Assembly (NCBI GenBank): GCA_020249505.1
Contig: JADCFN010000037.1
Span: forward strand, 1-64,000
Direction of reading: 5' to 3'
Length of the DNA: 64,000 bases
DNA from: Roseomonas sp.
Lineage (GTDB): Bacteria > Pseudomonadota > Alphaproteobacteria > Acetobacterales > Acetobacteraceae
Position numbers and translations under genes: made by a program. This document shows positions 17,400 through 27,231 of this stretch, piece by piece (position 1 is the first letter of the stretch; each line of letters starts with the position of its first letter). A model generated the notes under the pieces. That model saw nothing but the letters and a program-made list of their open reading frames with translations, ran no database searches and was not told where the DNA came from.

Positions 17400-18293
17400 A
17401 TGCTGCCGAGCCATGGACGCTATGACTATCACCCTTGGCGGGATCGCATGCCCTATGCCTGGCCGGGCGGGGCGAAGCTTGCAGTCTATCTCGGCCTAAA
17501 TCTTGAACATTTCGCCTTTGGTGAGGGGCTGGGGGCCGAGCTGGCGCCCGGCGGGCCGCAGCCCGATGTGTTGAATTACGCTTGGCGGGATTACGGCAAT
17601 CGCGTGGGCGCCTGGCGGCTGCTTGACCTTTTTGATGAAATGCAAATGCCCGCGACCGTGCTGCTGAACAGCGCCATGTATGATTACGCGCCCGCCCTAG
17701 TCGCAGCACATCGTGCGCGTGGCGATGAAATCGCGGGCCATGGTCGCACCAATTCGGAACGCCAATCCATCCTGCCGGAAGCCGAAGAAGCCGCGCTGAT
17801 CACTGAGAGTACCGCCGCCATCACCAAGCATGAAGGCAAGGCGCCGCGCGGCTGGCTTTCCCCCTGGATTGCGGAAAGCCGCACCACGCCTGATCTGCTG
17901 GTGGAAGCGGGCTATCGCTATACGCTCAATTGGTGCGCGGATGATGCGCCTATCTGGATGAGGACCCGCGCCGGCAAGCTGCTCGCCATCCCCTACCCGC
18001 AGGAGGTGAATGACATTCCCTCCATCATCGGGCGCAAGGATGGCGCGGCCTATTTCGCCGATATGGTGATTGATGATTTTGAGGAACGGCGCCGGCAGAT
18101 CGCCGATGGCACGCCGCAAGTGATGGGAATCGCGCTGCATCCTTATTTGGTGGGCCAACCCTATCGGCTGCGGCATTTGCGCCGCGCGCTGGAACATATC
18201 GCCGCGCGGCGCGGAGATATCTGGATCACGACTGCCGGGGTGATTTATGATCACGTGTTGTCGCTGCCCAAGGGCAGCATTCCGGGGGAATGA
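17400..18293 (+). CDS. Polysaccharide deacetylase family protein (allantoinase PuuE-like)
   Basis: A 297-residue NodB-homology enzyme. Metal-dependent members of this fold remove acyl or formyl groups or open hydantoin rings. Motifs seen are YHPWRDRMPYAWPGG, the DLFDEMQMPATVLLN strand, EIAGHGRTNSERQS (metal-binding His) and MGIALHPYLVGQPYRLRHL. It resembles the purine-catabolism PuuE allantoinase branch and related fungal-type chitin deacetylases, but no purine genes are nearby. AAAGGA nine bases upstream supports the ATG at 17400; longer in-frame starts would overlap the divergent LLM gene. Confidence 0.8.
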   Translation: MLPSHGRYDYHPWRDRMPYAWPGGAKLAVYLGLNLEHFAFGEGLGAELAPGGPQPDVLNYAWRDYGNRVGAWRLLDLFDEMQMPATVLLNSAMYDYAPALVAAHRARGDEIAGHGRTNSERQSILPEAEEAALITESTAAITKHEGKAPRGWLSPWIAESRTTPDLLVEAGYRYTLNWCADDAPIWMRTRAGKLLAIPYPQEVNDIPSIIGRKDGAAYFADMVIDDFEERRRQIADGTPQVMGIALHPYLVGQPYRLRHLRRALEHIAARRGDIWITTAGVIYDHVLSLPKGSIPGE

Positions 18294-18294
18294 G

Positions 18295-18822
18295 ATGCGC
18301 CATCTTTTGCTTGTTGCCTTATTGGCGCTTGGCGCCTGCGCGACCCAGCCTGGGCCGAATACGCCGGCCACCGTGGGGCAGGTTGATCTCGCGCGCTACG
18401 CCGGGCTTTGGCATGAAGCCGCGCGCTTCCCGACCAGTTTTCAGGATAGCAGTCGTGTGCGCTGTGAAGCGGTCACGGCACAATATACGCTCCGCCCCGA
18501 TGGTGCGGTGGATGTGCTCAATCGCTGCCGGAATGCCGCCGCCGATGGGGCGATGCGCAACGCAACCGCCATTGCGCGTAGTGCCAGCCCCGGAAATGAC
18601 CGGCTGCGCGTCAGCTTCTTCTGGCCCTTCTTTGGCGATTACTGGATTATTGGGCTTGATCCTGATTATCGCTGGGCCGTGGTGGGTGCGCCGCGGCGGG
18701 ATTACCTTTGGATCTTGTCGCGCGCGCCGGTGATGGCGGAAGCGGATTACGCGGCGGCGGTGGCGATTGCGCGGCGGGAAGGGTTTGTGGTGGAAAGGCT
18801 GCAGCGCACCGTGCAGCCGTGA
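18295..18822 (+). CDS. Lipocalin-family outer-membrane lipoprotein (Blc-like)
   Basis: A 175-residue protein with a short lipoprotein signal ending in the lipobox LGAC (cysteine 15), so it is probably acylated and membrane-anchored. The mature part has the lipocalin GxW region YAGLWHEAARFP and the expected strands such as LRVSFFWPFFGDYWII and YRWAVVGAP. Blc-type lipocalins bind lysophospholipids or other lipids in the envelope. The ATG starts one base after the stop of the deacetylase gene, so the two are probably one transcript. Confidence 0.9.
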   Translation: MRHLLLVALLALGACATQPGPNTPATVGQVDLARYAGLWHEAARFPTSFQDSSRVRCEAVTAQYTLRPDGAVDVLNRCRNAAADGAMRNATAIARSASPGNDRLRVSFFWPFFGDYWIIGLDPDYRWAVVGAPRRDYLWILSRAPVMAEADYAAAVAIARREGFVVERLQRTVQP

Positions 18823-18828
18823 AGCGCC

Positions 18829-19671
18829 TCAGCCCAATTCAAAACTGGTGATGCCGTAGATCTGCGCGAGCGGCAGCCCTGGTGCGGGCCCGGCATACAT
18901 GCGCGCGGTTTCAAAGGCGGGCGCCATGCCCGCATCCTGCGCTATCGCAATCGCTTCAGTATTCGGTTCAGGTATATCCAGAAAAACCGGACCAGCCGGC
19001 GCCTTGGCGAGCAGGGCTGCGAAAACCCTGCGTGCTGCTTCGGACGTTTCGGCGAAAAGCGGACCTATCTTCGAACCTTCACGGCAAGGGCGCAGTACAC
19101 CGAGCGCTTGCACACCCTCCGCATCCATAAGCGCAAGGGCGATATGCCCTGGCGCGGTCAGCCATTGGCGCAGAAATGCTTTTCGCTGCGCGGGAAAATA
19201 GCGGCGATCAAAGGCAGTAATTTGCGCGAAGTGCTGCGCAGTCACTTCCATGGGCTGAGGCCCCGGCTGTGGCGGCATGAACGGTGCCGCGGCGCCATAG
19301 CGGATATTCCGATGCAGCAAAGTGAAGCCGGATTTCCGATAATTCGCCTGCTGCGCCACCACGCCATCCAAGCCAATGACGCGGCCTTGCAGCCGTGCCA
19401 TGGCCACGCGCCACAAGGCCATGCCATAGCCCTTGCCGCGAAATTCAGGGCGCATGAGGTAGAAGCCGATAAAGCCAAAGGCAGCGCCGTAATCGGTCGC
19501 GGAAATGCAGCCAATCGGCACATCGTTCAAAACCGCCATAAGAAAGGCGCCTGGGTCCGCAGCGTGGAAGCAGGCGGCATCAGCAAGGCCAGGGTTCCAG
19601 CCCTCAGCGGCGGCCCAATCCAGCGCCAAGCCTATTTCGCCCTGCGTCATGCTGCGGATGGAAAGGCTCAT
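18829..19671 (-). CDS. GNAT-family N-acetyltransferase (two-domain)
   Basis: A 280-residue acetyltransferase. The N-terminal GNAT domain carries the acetyl-CoA loop RPEFRGKGYGMALW near residue 80 and the following IGLDGVVAQQANYRKSGF, which is typical of the branch with an appended YitH/HolE-type C-terminal domain. The C-terminal half ends with an EPNTEAIAIAQDAGM segment. The ATG at 19671 overlaps the stop of the upstream hotdog gene (ATGA). The acceptor is unknown. Confidence 0.85.
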   Translation of the reverse strand: MSLSIRSMTQGEIGLALDWAAAEGWNPGLADAACFHAADPGAFLMAVLNDVPIGCISATDYGAAFGFIGFYLMRPEFRGKGYGMALWRVAMARLQGRVIGLDGVVAQQANYRKSGFTLLHRNIRYGAAAPFMPPQPGPQPMEVTAQHFAQITAFDRRYFPAQRKAFLRQWLTAPGHIALALMDAEGVQALGVLRPCREGSKIGPLFAETSEAARRVFAALLAKAPAGPVFLDIPEPNTEAIAIAQDAGMAPAFETARMYAGPAPGLPLAQIYGITSFELG

Positions 19672-20468
19672 CCCCCGGCCTCCGCCACCTGACGCGGGCG
19701 CCAAATCGCGTCATGAGTCACGCGCGCCACGGGGCGTGCGCCATTCGCCAGCACCAGCGCATCAATCGTGACAATCCGGTGCCCCTTGCGGTCACTATTG
19801 GCGATGATGCGCCCGCGCGCGGTCATGCTTTCACCCAGCCGCGCTTCGCTATGAAAGCGCAACTTGCTGCCAATGTGAATCCAAGGCCCCAACACGACAT
19901 TTTGCGTGAGCAGCCAATTGCACATGCGAAGCACCAACCCAGGATGGGCAAGGCCCTGTTCCGCATAAAGCGGTGTGGTTTCACGCACATCGCGCAGATA
20001 ATCCGCCAGCACTTGCGGCGTCAGGTCCAGCACGCGCGCGCCAAGCCAAAGCCCAGGTGCCAGGCTTTCATCACTCGCCTTGGGGCGCGTGTCGGGCGGT
20101 GATGCCGCTGGCCAATCGGCCAGGGAAACGGCTTCCGGCGGCGTTTCCGGCACGCGCGCACAACCACTGGCGCAGGCAACACCTTCGCTTTCCACCGCTA
20201 GCGCCAGACCATCGGCTTCGGGCGTGGCCGTTACGGTCGCGATGCGCCCATCATAAACCGGCTTTTGGAAACCCGCTGCAATCTCTCCCGCACGCAGAAA
20301 ATCGCGCCCCCATTTTTCTACCGCCGGGTGGCAGCAATAAGCGAATACTTCCACCCCCGGCACCAGCCCGCCAGTGAAGCCAAAGCGCTGCGCCGTCGCA
20401 TCATCATGAATGCGATTTTCGGAAGCGTGAGAGAGGTTATAGGCCTCAACCCGATAGGTCATGGTCAT
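19668..20468 (-). CDS. Hotdog-fold (MaoC-like) hypothetical protein
   Basis: A 266-residue protein with the layout of a double hotdog. The N-terminal part has FGFTGGLVPGVEVFAY, reminiscent of the MaoC hydratase entry motif but without a clear catalytic Asp/His pair. The C-terminal part has GSKLRFHSEARLGESMTARGRI, typical of thioesterase/dehydratase strands. I start it at ATG 20468, eight bases after AGGA; ATGs at 20477 and 20462 are alternatives. It is coupled to the GNAT gene by a 4-base overlap. Function unknown; acyl-CoA or acyl-ester chemistry is possible. Confidence 0.68.
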   Translation of the reverse strand: MTMTYRVEAYNLSHASENRIHDDATAQRFGFTGGLVPGVEVFAYCCHPAVEKWGRDFLRAGEIAAGFQKPVYDGRIATVTATPEADGLALAVESEGVACASGCARVPETPPEAVSLADWPAASPPDTRPKASDESLAPGLWLGARVLDLTPQVLADYLRDVRETTPLYAEQGLAHPGLVLRMCNWLLTQNVVLGPWIHIGSKLRFHSEARLGESMTARGRIIANSDRKGHRIVTIDALVLANGARPVARVTHDAIWRPRQVAEAGG

Positions 20469-20508
20469 GACGTTCATCCTAAGGCGTGCTTTGCGGGTGG
20501 GCCACCCC

Positions 20509-21567
20509 TCAACAACTCGAAGGCGGCTGCGGCGCTGTGGCAAAACGCAAAAGACAGGCGCCGTAACGATCATTGAAGGGCGTACTGGCGCCCGCGCTAT
20601 GGCCGGTCATGCCCTCCGGCCGGTCAATCAGCAAAAACCCACCGAAGCGTTCACGTTGCCGCCGCAGCGCCTCGGCACGCTTGTCGGGTTCCGCCATGAA
20701 GGGATCATCGCGAAAATCCGCAATGGCAAGCCTTGTGCGGCGTGCATTGGCGGCCCCAGCCAACAACGCCTCCAATTCCGCGATTTGCGCATGCAGGCGG
20801 TTGTTGTCCTCACTCGGGCGGCCATGCGCGGCGGCGGCAATCGCAATCGCCACATCGGCAAGGCCTGCGCGGTTCAGCACCATCAGCGCATTCCAACCGC
20901 CGCGCGATTGCCCCGCCACAATCACCTGCCGATAGCCGCGCCCGCGCAGCTCCGCCAAATCATCGCGCAACCAGGCGGCCGCGCGGCGCGCGCTATCGGC
21001 ATTGGGTTCCCGGTCAAAACGCCAGACATCGAAGCCGGCATTGTTGAAATGCCGCGTCCAGCTTTGCGGCTGGCGCCCGCGTAAGTCGGTTACCGCTTCC
21101 TTCCCATGACCAAACACCAGCACGCCGCGCGCCTGTTCCGGCCCCCACCAAATGAAACGCTCATCCGGCAGCGTCGTGTGATGGGCAGAGGTGATGGCCA
21201 CCCCCTCGGGTGGCGGGCTCGGCGCCCATTCTCGCCCCGGCTTCACAATCGCAAGATCGCGCAGCGCGATGGTACAAGCGCCAGCGCCGGCGCGCCTTTC
21301 GCAATTGCTCAGCGCGGTTTGCTCAACAAAGGCCGCGTCGCCTCCGCCCGCCTGCCAGCCGAAGGCGCCATTCGGCCCAAAGGCCAGCACCCGCGGCGTA
21401 TTCAGGTTCAGAAAGCGACGGACACTCGCATGGCTGGTATCGGGCAACCCCAGAATGGCCGGCGCTTCCAGAATGGGCACCGCAGGCGCCTGGGCGTGGC
21501 TGAGCGGCGCCAGGACCAGCCCAAGCAGCCCCGCAACCGCCGCGATAAGGCCCTTCCAGGCTGCCAT
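20509..21567 (-). CDS. Secreted alpha/beta-hydrolase-like protein
   Basis: A 352-residue protein with a signal peptide (LLGLVLAPLSHAQA, cleavage near residue 26). The fold signature is GVLVFGHGKEAVTDL for the oxyanion strand, VIVAGQSRGGWNAL for the nucleophile elbow (GQSRG) and a terminal GHSAGASTPFNDRYGACLL that may give the catalytic histidine. GGGGAG eight bases upstream supports the ATG at 21567. It is divergent from argG. Likely periplasmic serine hydrolase of unknown substrate. Confidence 0.75.
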   Translation of the reverse strand: MAAWKGLIAAVAGLLGLVLAPLSHAQAPAVPILEAPAILGLPDTSHASVRRFLNLNTPRVLAFGPNGAFGWQAGGGDAAFVEQTALSNCERRAGAGACTIALRDLAIVKPGREWAPSPPPEGVAITSAHHTTLPDERFIWWGPEQARGVLVFGHGKEAVTDLRGRQPQSWTRHFNNAGFDVWRFDREPNADSARRAAAWLRDDLAELRGRGYRQVIVAGQSRGGWNALMVLNRAGLADVAIAIAAAAHGRPSEDNNRLHAQIAELEALLAGAANARRTRLAIADFRDDPFMAEPDKRAEALRRQRERFGGFLLIDRPEGMTGHSAGASTPFNDRYGACLLRFATAPQPPSSC

Positions 21568-21693
21568 GCCAGAACTCCCCGTAGCTGAAACCTCATTCTC
21601 CCCAGGCGGGGACGCCGCCGCAAGCCCCGCTTGCCCTGGCTGCGGGTGAGGGGCATACCGCCCCCTTATCTTGCACTTCCCAAGGGAAAAATC

Positions 21694-22929
21694 ATGCGCG
21701 TCAAAGATGTGAAGAAGGTCGTGCTCGCCTATTCTGGCGGCTTGGATACCAGCGTCATCCTGAAATGGCTGCAAACCACCTATCAATGCGAGGTCATCAC
21801 CTTTACCGCCGATCTCGGCCAGGGTGAGGAATTGGGGCCGGCGCGCGACAAGGCGCTGCTACTGGGCATCAAGCCCGAGAACATTTTCATGGATGACCTG
21901 CGGGAAGAATTCATCCGCGATTTCGTCTTCCCCATGTTCCGCGCCAATGCGCTGTATGAGGGCATGTATCTGCTCGGCACCTCCATCGCGCGCCCGCTGA
22001 TTGCCAAGCGCCAGATTGAAATCGCCGAAGCCATGGGTGCTGATGCGGTCGCGCATGGCGCAACCGGCAAAGGCAATGACCAGGTGCGATTTGAACTCAG
22101 CTATTACGCGCTGAAGCCGGATGTGAAGGTGATCGCCCCCTGGCGCGAATGGGACCTGACCAGCCGCACGCGCTTGATCCAATTTGCGGAAGAACACCAG
22201 ATCCCGATTGCCAAGGACAAGCGCGGCGAAGCACCCTTCAGCGTAGACGCCAATTTGTTGCACAGCAGCAGCGAAGGCAAGATTCTGGAAGAACCCTGGG
22301 ACGCGCCGGATGAAATGGTCTGGCAGCGCACCATCAGCCCGATGGATGCACCGGACCGCGCCACCGAAATCACCATTGAATTCGAACGCGGCGATGCGGT
22401 TGGCATCAATGGCGAGCGCCTGTCACCCGCAACCTTGCTCACGCGGTTGAATGCGCTTGGCAAGGAAAACGGCATTGGCCGGCTTGATCTGGTGGAAAAT
22501 CGCTTTGTCGGCATGAAGTCCCGCGGCTGCTATGAAACCCCGGGTGGCACCATCCTTTATGTCGCACACCGCGCCATGGAAAGCATCACGCTGGACCGCG
22601 AAGCGGCGCATCTGAAAGACAGCCTGATGCCGCGCTATGCGGAAATCATCTATAATGGTTTCTGGTTCGCGCCCGAACGGCGCATGCTTCAAGCGCTAAT
22701 TGATGAAAGCCAGCACAGCGTCTCAGGCACCGTGCGGCTCAAGCTCTATAAGGGCAATACCATCGTCACGGGGCGGCAATCGCCCAATAGCCTCTATTCC
22801 ATGAAGCATGTGACGTTTGAAGATGACCAGGGCGCTTATGACCAATTCGATGCGCAGGGCTTCATCAAGCTGAATGCGCTGCGCCTACGCCTTGGTGCCA
22901 TGGCGGGCCGCAAGGGCGGAAAATTATAA
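21694..22929 (+). CDS. argG: Argininosuccinate synthase
   Basis: A 411-residue enzyme joining citrulline and aspartate with ATP in arginine synthesis. The PP-loop ATP motif [14 protein letters not shown] is at residues 12-25, and [14 protein letters not shown] (citrulline/aspartate binding) around 117-130, followed by [12 protein letters not shown]. Length is normal. AAGGGAAAAATC precedes the ATG; 21 further in-frame residues upstream would run into the promoter. Stand-alone gene, with two strong hairpins after its stop. Confidence 0.97.
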   Translation: MRVKDVKKVVLAYSGGLDTSVILKWLQTTYQCEVITFTADLGQGEELGPARDKALLLGIKPENIFMDDLREEFIRDFVFPMFRANALYEGMYLLGTSIARPLIAKRQIEIAEAMGADAVAHGATGKGNDQVRFELSYYALKPDVKVIAPWREWDLTSRTRLIQFAEEHQIPIAKDKRGEAPFSVDANLLHSSSEGKILEEPWDAPDEMVWQRTISPMDAPDRATEITIEFERGDAVGINGERLSPATLLTRLNALGKENGIGRLDLVENRFVGMKSRGCYETPGGTILYVAHRAMESITLDREAAHLKDSLMPRYAEIIYNGFWFAPERRMLQALIDESQHSVSGTVRLKLYKGNTIVTGRQSPNSLYSMKHVTFEDDQGAYDQFDAQGFIKLNALRLRLGAMAGRKGGKL

Positions 22930-22934
22930 GAAAA

Positions 22935-22957
22935 TTCAGGAGGCTCCGCCTCCTGAA
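22935..22957. terminator. Hairpin between convergent argG and hppA
   Basis: TTCAGGAGGC and GCCTCCTGAA form a perfect 10-bp stem with a TCC loop six bases after the argG stop. There is no clean T-run, so it may slow or protect transcript ends from both directions rather than act as a textbook intrinsic terminator. Confidence 0.6.
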
Positions 22958-22963
22958 CCTCCG

Positions 22964-22986
22964 CCGGGGTGGCCGTGCCACCCCGG
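22964..22986. terminator. Second hairpin between argG and hppA
   Basis: CCGGGGTGG and CCACCCCGG form a perfect 9-bp stem around CCGTG, right after the first hairpin and 15 bases from the hppA stop. Together they separate two convergent genes. Confidence 0.55.
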
Positions 22987-23000
22987 ACCCCGCCAAGACT

Positions 23001-25124
23001 TTAGCTATGCGCCAGCATCGCCAGCAACAGCAGTGCCACGATGTTGGTGATCTTGATCATCGGGTTCACCGCCGGGCCCGCCGTATCCTTGTATGGGTCG
23101 CCAACGGTATCGCCCGTCACAGCAGCCTTATGGGCTTCAGAGCCCTTGCCACCATGATGACCATCTTCAATGTACTTCTTCGCATTGTCCCAGGCGCCAC
23201 CACCGGTGGTCATGGAAACCGCAACGAAGAAGCCAGTCACAATCACACCCAGCAGCATCGCGCCCAGCGCTTCGAAGGCAGCAGCCTTACCGGCGATGGC
23301 ATTGATGCCGAAATACACCACCAGCGGGGACAAGACCGGCAGCATGGACGGGATGATCATTTCCTTGATCGCCGCCTTGGTCAGCATATCCACCGCGCGG
23401 CCGTAATCCGGCTTGTCGGTGCCCTGCATGATGCCCGGCTTTTCCTTGAACTGGCGCCGTACTTCTTCAACCACGCTCATCGCCGCGCGGCCAACCGCTG
23501 TCATGGCCATGCCGCCAAACAGATAAGGCAGCAACCCACCGAACAGCAGGCCAACCACAACGTAAGGGCTGGAAAGTGAGAAGGTCAGCGTACCAACGCC
23601 CTGGAAATACGGGTACTGCGCCGCATTCTGCACGAAGTAGTTCAGATCCTGCGTATAGGCGGCAAACAGCACCAGTGCACCAAGACCGGCTGAACCAATG
23701 GCATAGCCCTTGGTGACCGCCTTGGTCGTATTGCCAACCGCATCCAGCGCATCCGTGGTCTGGCGGATTTCCTTGGGCAGGCCAGCCATTTCGGCAATGC
23801 CACCCGCGTTATCCGTAACAGGACCGAAAGCGTCCAAGGCCACCACAAAACCGGCCAAGGCCAGCATGGTCGTGACCGCAATGGCAATGCCGTAAAGCCC
23901 CGCCAGCGCATAGGTGATCAACACACCCGCGATGATGATCAGCGCCGGCACCGCCGTGCTTTCCATCGAAACCGCAAGCCCGCGGATCACGTTCGTGCCA
24001 TGGCCCGTGACCGAGCTTTCGGCAATCGCCTGCACCGGGCGGTAGCCCGTGCCGGTGTAGTATTCCGTGATCCAGACAATCAGCCCGGTCACCGCCAACC
24101 CGACCACGCCACAAAGGAACAGGTCGAAAGAATTGAAGCTGGTACCAGCCGCAGTCATCGTGCCAAAGCCAAAGACCAGATAGGTCAGCGGCAGCAGCAC
24201 AATCAAGGACAAGATGCCGGTCACGATGAAGCCGCGATACATCGCGCCCATGATGGAATTATTCGCCGGCAGCTTCACGAAATAGGTGCCGATGATGGAA
24301 GTCACCACGCAAACCGCCCCAATCGCGAGCGGATAGATCATGCCACGCACCATATTGCCCGGATCGGCGAAGGCGATTGCCGCCAACACCATCGTGGCCA
24401 CCATGGTCACCGCATAGGTCTCAAAAAGGTCAGCGGCCATGCCGGCGCAATCGCCGACATTATCGCCAACGTTATCGGCGATGGTGGCGGGGTTGCGGGG
24501 ATCATCCTCAGGGATGCCGGCTTCAACCTTGCCCACCATGTCGCCGCCCACATCCGCACCCTTGGTGAAGATGCCGCCGCCCAAGCGCGCAAAAATCGAA
24601 ATCAGCGAAGCGCCAAAGCCAAGCGCAACCAGCGCATCAATCACCGTGCGGCTATTGGGGGCAAAGCCACCCAGCACGCTCAGGATGAAGAAGTAAACGG
24701 CCACGCCAAGCAGCGCGAGGCCCGCCACCAGCATCCCCGTAATGGCGCCGGATTTGAAGGCGACATCCAGCCCGGCGGAGAGCGATTGCATCGCGGCCTG
24801 GGCGGTGCGGAGATTGGCGCGCACCGAAACATTCATGCCGATGAAGCCAGCCACGCCAGACAGCACTGCACCAATGGCAAAGCCAATGGCCACGGCAATG
24901 CCAAGGCGCCAGGCAACAAGCGCGAAAAGCACCACGCCCACAATGGCGATGGTGCCGTATTGCCGCTTCAGATAGGCCGAGGCGCCTTCCTGAATGGCGA
25001 GAGCAATTTCCTGCATCCGCGGCGTACCGGGATCGCGCGAAAGCACATCCTTGGCAGTGATCACACCATAGGCGATGGACAACGCCCCAAGCGCGATCAC
25101 CAGGATCAGCGATAAGGTCAACAA
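23001..25124 (-). CDS. hppA: Proton-translocating membrane pyrophosphatase, K+-independent type
   Basis: A 707-residue integral membrane pump with about 16 hydrophobic segments that couples PPi hydrolysis to proton export. Substrate-site motifs are [21 protein letters not shown] in pieces (about 200-220) and [13 protein letters not shown] (about 440). The GNTTKA motif carries lysine where potassium-dependent enzymes have alanine, which predicts potassium independence. Start is TTG with GGGGGAG nine bases upstream. The soluble pyrophosphatase gene is 170 bases upstream on the same strand, so both PPi-disposal routes are clustered. Confidence 0.95.
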   Translation of the reverse strand: MLTLSLILVIALGALSIAYGVITAKDVLSRDPGTPRMQEIALAIQEGASAYLKRQYGTIAIVGVVLFALVAWRLGIAVAIGFAIGAVLSGVAGFIGMNVSVRANLRTAQAAMQSLSAGLDVAFKSGAITGMLVAGLALLGVAVYFFILSVLGGFAPNSRTVIDALVALGFGASLISIFARLGGGIFTKGADVGGDMVGKVEAGIPEDDPRNPATIADNVGDNVGDCAGMAADLFETYAVTMVATMVLAAIAFADPGNMVRGMIYPLAIGAVCVVTSIIGTYFVKLPANNSIMGAMYRGFIVTGILSLIVLLPLTYLVFGFGTMTAAGTSFNSFDLFLCGVVGLAVTGLIVWITEYYTGTGYRPVQAIAESSVTGHGTNVIRGLAVSMESTAVPALIIIAGVLITYALAGLYGIAIAVTTMLALAGFVVALDAFGPVTDNAGGIAEMAGLPKEIRQTTDALDAVGNTTKAVTKGYAIGSAGLGALVLFAAYTQDLNYFVQNAAQYPYFQGVGTLTFSLSSPYVVVGLLFGGLLPYLFGGMAMTAVGRAAMSVVEEVRRQFKEKPGIMQGTDKPDYGRAVDMLTKAAIKEMIIPSMLPVLSPLVVYFGINAIAGKAAAFEALGAMLLGVIVTGFFVAVSMTTGGGAWDNAKKYIEDGHHGGKGSEAHKAAVTGDTVGDPYKDTAGPAVNPMIKITNIVALLLLAMLAHS

Positions 25125-25292
25125 AGCTTAGACTCCCCCTTCGTGGCGCGGAACGGGCCGCCGCGCGCCGGCATGGCGACCGGCGCGGGGTATCCGCGCC
25201 GGACTCGTTGAACTTTCCTTAGAAGGGGAGAAGAAAGGGCGCAACGGGGGGAGGGGGCCTGCCCCCGAAAACCTTAACCCCCGGCTGGCTCC

Positions 25293-25823
25293 TCAGGCAG
25301 ATTTGGCCCGTTCAATCGCTTCCCGGATCAGGCGGCGGGCTTCCTCGGCGTCGCCCCAGCCGATGAATTTCACCCATTTGCCGGGCTCCAGGTCTTTGTA
25401 ATGCTCAAAGAAGTGCTGGATCTGCTCAATGGTGATCTTGGGCAGGTCGGTGTGGTTATGCACATGCACATAGCGCTGGGTCAGCTTGGGGGATGGCACG
25501 GCGATGATCTTCTCATCCCCGCCGCCATCATCTTCCATCTTCATCACGCCAACGGGGCGCACATTCAACACCGCACCCGGCACGATGGGCCGGGTATTGG
25601 CCACCAGCACGTCAATCGGGTCGCCATCTTCGGAAAGCGTGTGCGGCACAAAGCCGTAATTGCCCGGATAGCGCATGGGGGTATGGAGGAAGCGGTCCAC
25701 GAATAGCGTGCCGGCGGCCTTATCCATCTCGTATTTGATGGGCTCGCCACCGATCGGGACTTCAACGATCACATTCACATCATTCGGCGGGTCCTTGCCG
25801 ATGGGAATGGCATCTATGCGCAT
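25293..25823 (-). CDS. ppa: Inorganic pyrophosphatase, soluble family I
   Basis: A 176-residue cytoplasmic Mg-dependent enzyme hydrolysing PPi. Family motifs are [17 protein letters not shown] near 20-35, [23 protein letters not shown] (metal-binding aspartates of the DGDPIDVL core) and [10 protein letters not shown]. Size equals typical bacterial PPases. GGAGAG lies about six bases before the ATG; the reading frame continues upstream but belongs to the antisense of the M20 peptidase. A G5/C5 hairpin (25253-25266) follows the gene. Confidence 0.97.
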   Translation of the reverse strand: MRIDAIPIGKDPPNDVNVIVEVPIGGEPIKYEMDKAAGTLFVDRFLHTPMRYPGNYGFVPHTLSEDGDPIDVLVANTRPIVPGAVLNVRPVGVMKMEDDGGGDEKIIAVPSPKLTQRYVHVHNHTDLPKITIEQIQHFFEHYKDLEPGKWVKFIGWGDAEEARRLIREAIERAKSA

Positions 25824-25959
25824 GGGGTCTCTCCAGGGGCGGCGGGGCGGCCACTGCGGCCGCCCGAATGCCCTTCCGGGGCGGATATGCCCGCATGCGC
25901 CAGGATTACAAGCCGCTTTCCGCTTGCCAGCTTTTACGCAGCCCCGCAGGGTAGCCCCT

Positions 25960-27231
25960 ATGAATGCCTCCATACGTGCCGCTTTCGCCACCGCCGCCGC
26001 CCGACGCGCGCCAGAGGTGGTTGCACTTACCCAGCGCCTGACCGCCATCGCCTCCCCCAACCCGCCAGGGGATGTGCGCGCCGCTGCCCGCGAAGCCGCC
26101 GAGATGCTGCGCGCCCTGGCGCCGGCGGCCGAGATATCCCTGCATGAAACCGACCCGCAGGTGACCAATCTGGTCGCGCGCATCAAAGGCGCTGGGCCGG
26201 GGCGGCTGCTGGCCTATAACGGCCATCTGGATACCTATCCGGTGAATGAGGCTTTGCCCTGGACCGTGCCCCCCTTGGGCGGGCTCCTGCGTGATGGCCG
26301 GCTTTACGGGCGCGGTGTCGCCGATATGAAGGGCGGCATCGCCGCTTCCATGCTGGCCTTTGCCTTGCTCGCTGAATATCGCACCGCCTGGCGCGGGGAA
26401 GCGCTGCTGACGCTGGCGGGCGATGAGGAAAGCATGGGCCCGCTTGGCACCAAATGGCTGCTGGACAATGTGCCGGGGCTTGCACAGGCTGATGGTGTGA
26501 TCATCGGCGATGCCGGCAGCCCACGCGTGCTGCGCTTCGGCGAAAAGGGCTTTGTCTGGATCGAGATTGAGGCCGCAGGCCGTGCCTCCCATGGCGCCCA
26601 TGTGCATTTGGGCGACAACGCCATTGACCGGCTGCGTGCTGCCCTGGATGCGGTAGCCGCGCTTCGCGCCATGGCGCCTGAAGCGCCGCCCGCTGTGACT
26701 GCCGCCATCGCCGCCGCGCGCGGCATCAGTGAGGCGCTATCAGGCGCCGGAGAAGCCGCGGTGCTTGGCAGTGTCACGGTGAATATCGGGCGGATCGAAG
26801 GCGGCGCCTCACCCAATCTGGTGCCGGCATCGGCCCGTGCGGCCTGTGATATCCGCCTGCCGGTCGGCGTGCCCAGCGCGCGACTGCTCGGCGAACTGCA
26901 TAAATCCTTGGATGCGCTGCCGGGCATCACCTGGCGCGTGCTGCGCTGCTTTGAACCCAACCACACCGACCCTGCCTTGCCCATCGTGCGCCATGTCCAT
27001 CAGGTGGCCGAGGAAGTGCTGCGTGAGCCTGTGGCCGTGAATATGCGCGTCGGCGGTTCCGATGCGCGCTGGTTCCGCATGGCCGGCCTGCCGACCGTGG
27101 TTTATGGACCAACCCCGCATAATATGGGCGGCGCGGATGAATGGGTCTCGGTCGCGGAATTGGAAGCCATCGCACAGGTGCATGCCCTTGCCGGGTTTGA
27201 TTTCTTGAGCGCGGAGGGAACCGCCCAATGA
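25960..27231 (+). CDS. M20-family metallopeptidase (ArgE/DapE/ACY1-like)
   Basis: A 423-residue zinc hydrolase. Metal and catalytic motifs: YNGHLDTYP (zinc His and catalytic Asp) near residue 86, [10 protein letters not shown] (bridging Asp), LAGDEESMG (catalytic/metal Glu) and the C-terminal [12 protein letters not shown] (zinc His). A dimerisation domain sits between. Substrates could be N-acyl amino acids or a dipeptide. It is close to argG but not linked in transcription; N-acetylornithine deacetylase activity would need testing. The ATG of the next gene overlaps its stop. Confidence 0.9.
   Translation: MNASIRAAFATAAARRAPEVVALTQRLTAIASPNPPGDVRAAAREAAEMLRALAPAAEISLHETDPQVTNLVARIKGAGPGRLLAYNGHLDTYPVNEALPWTVPPLGGLLRDGRLYGRGVADMKGGIAASMLAFALLAEYRTAWRGEALLTLAGDEESMGPLGTKWLLDNVPGLAQADGVIIGDAGSPRVLRFGEKGFVWIEIEAAGRASHGAHVHLGDNAIDRLRAALDAVAALRAMAPEAPPAVTAAIAAARGISEALSGAGEAAVLGSVTVNIGRIEGGASPNLVPASARAACDIRLPVGVPSARLLGELHKSLDALPGITWRVLRCFEPNHTDPALPIVRHVHQVAEEVLREPVAVNMRVGGSDARWFRMAGLPTVVYGPTPHNMGGADEWVSVAELEAIAQVHALAGFDFLSAEGTAQ

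Noticed and set aside
22935-22986. Inverted repeats as part of a mobile element or integration site
   Set aside because: Two independent short hairpins between convergent genes are better explained as transcript-end structures.
24000-25115. Long open frame on the plus strand across hppA
   Set aside because: It is antisense to a well-supported pyrophosphatase, very rich in His and Gln/Arg, and has no motif; a product of G+C-rich codon usage on the other strand.
25253-25266. G5/C5 hairpin as a strong ppa terminator
   Set aside because: Stem is short and no U-run follows on the minus strand; mentioned only as a hairpin.
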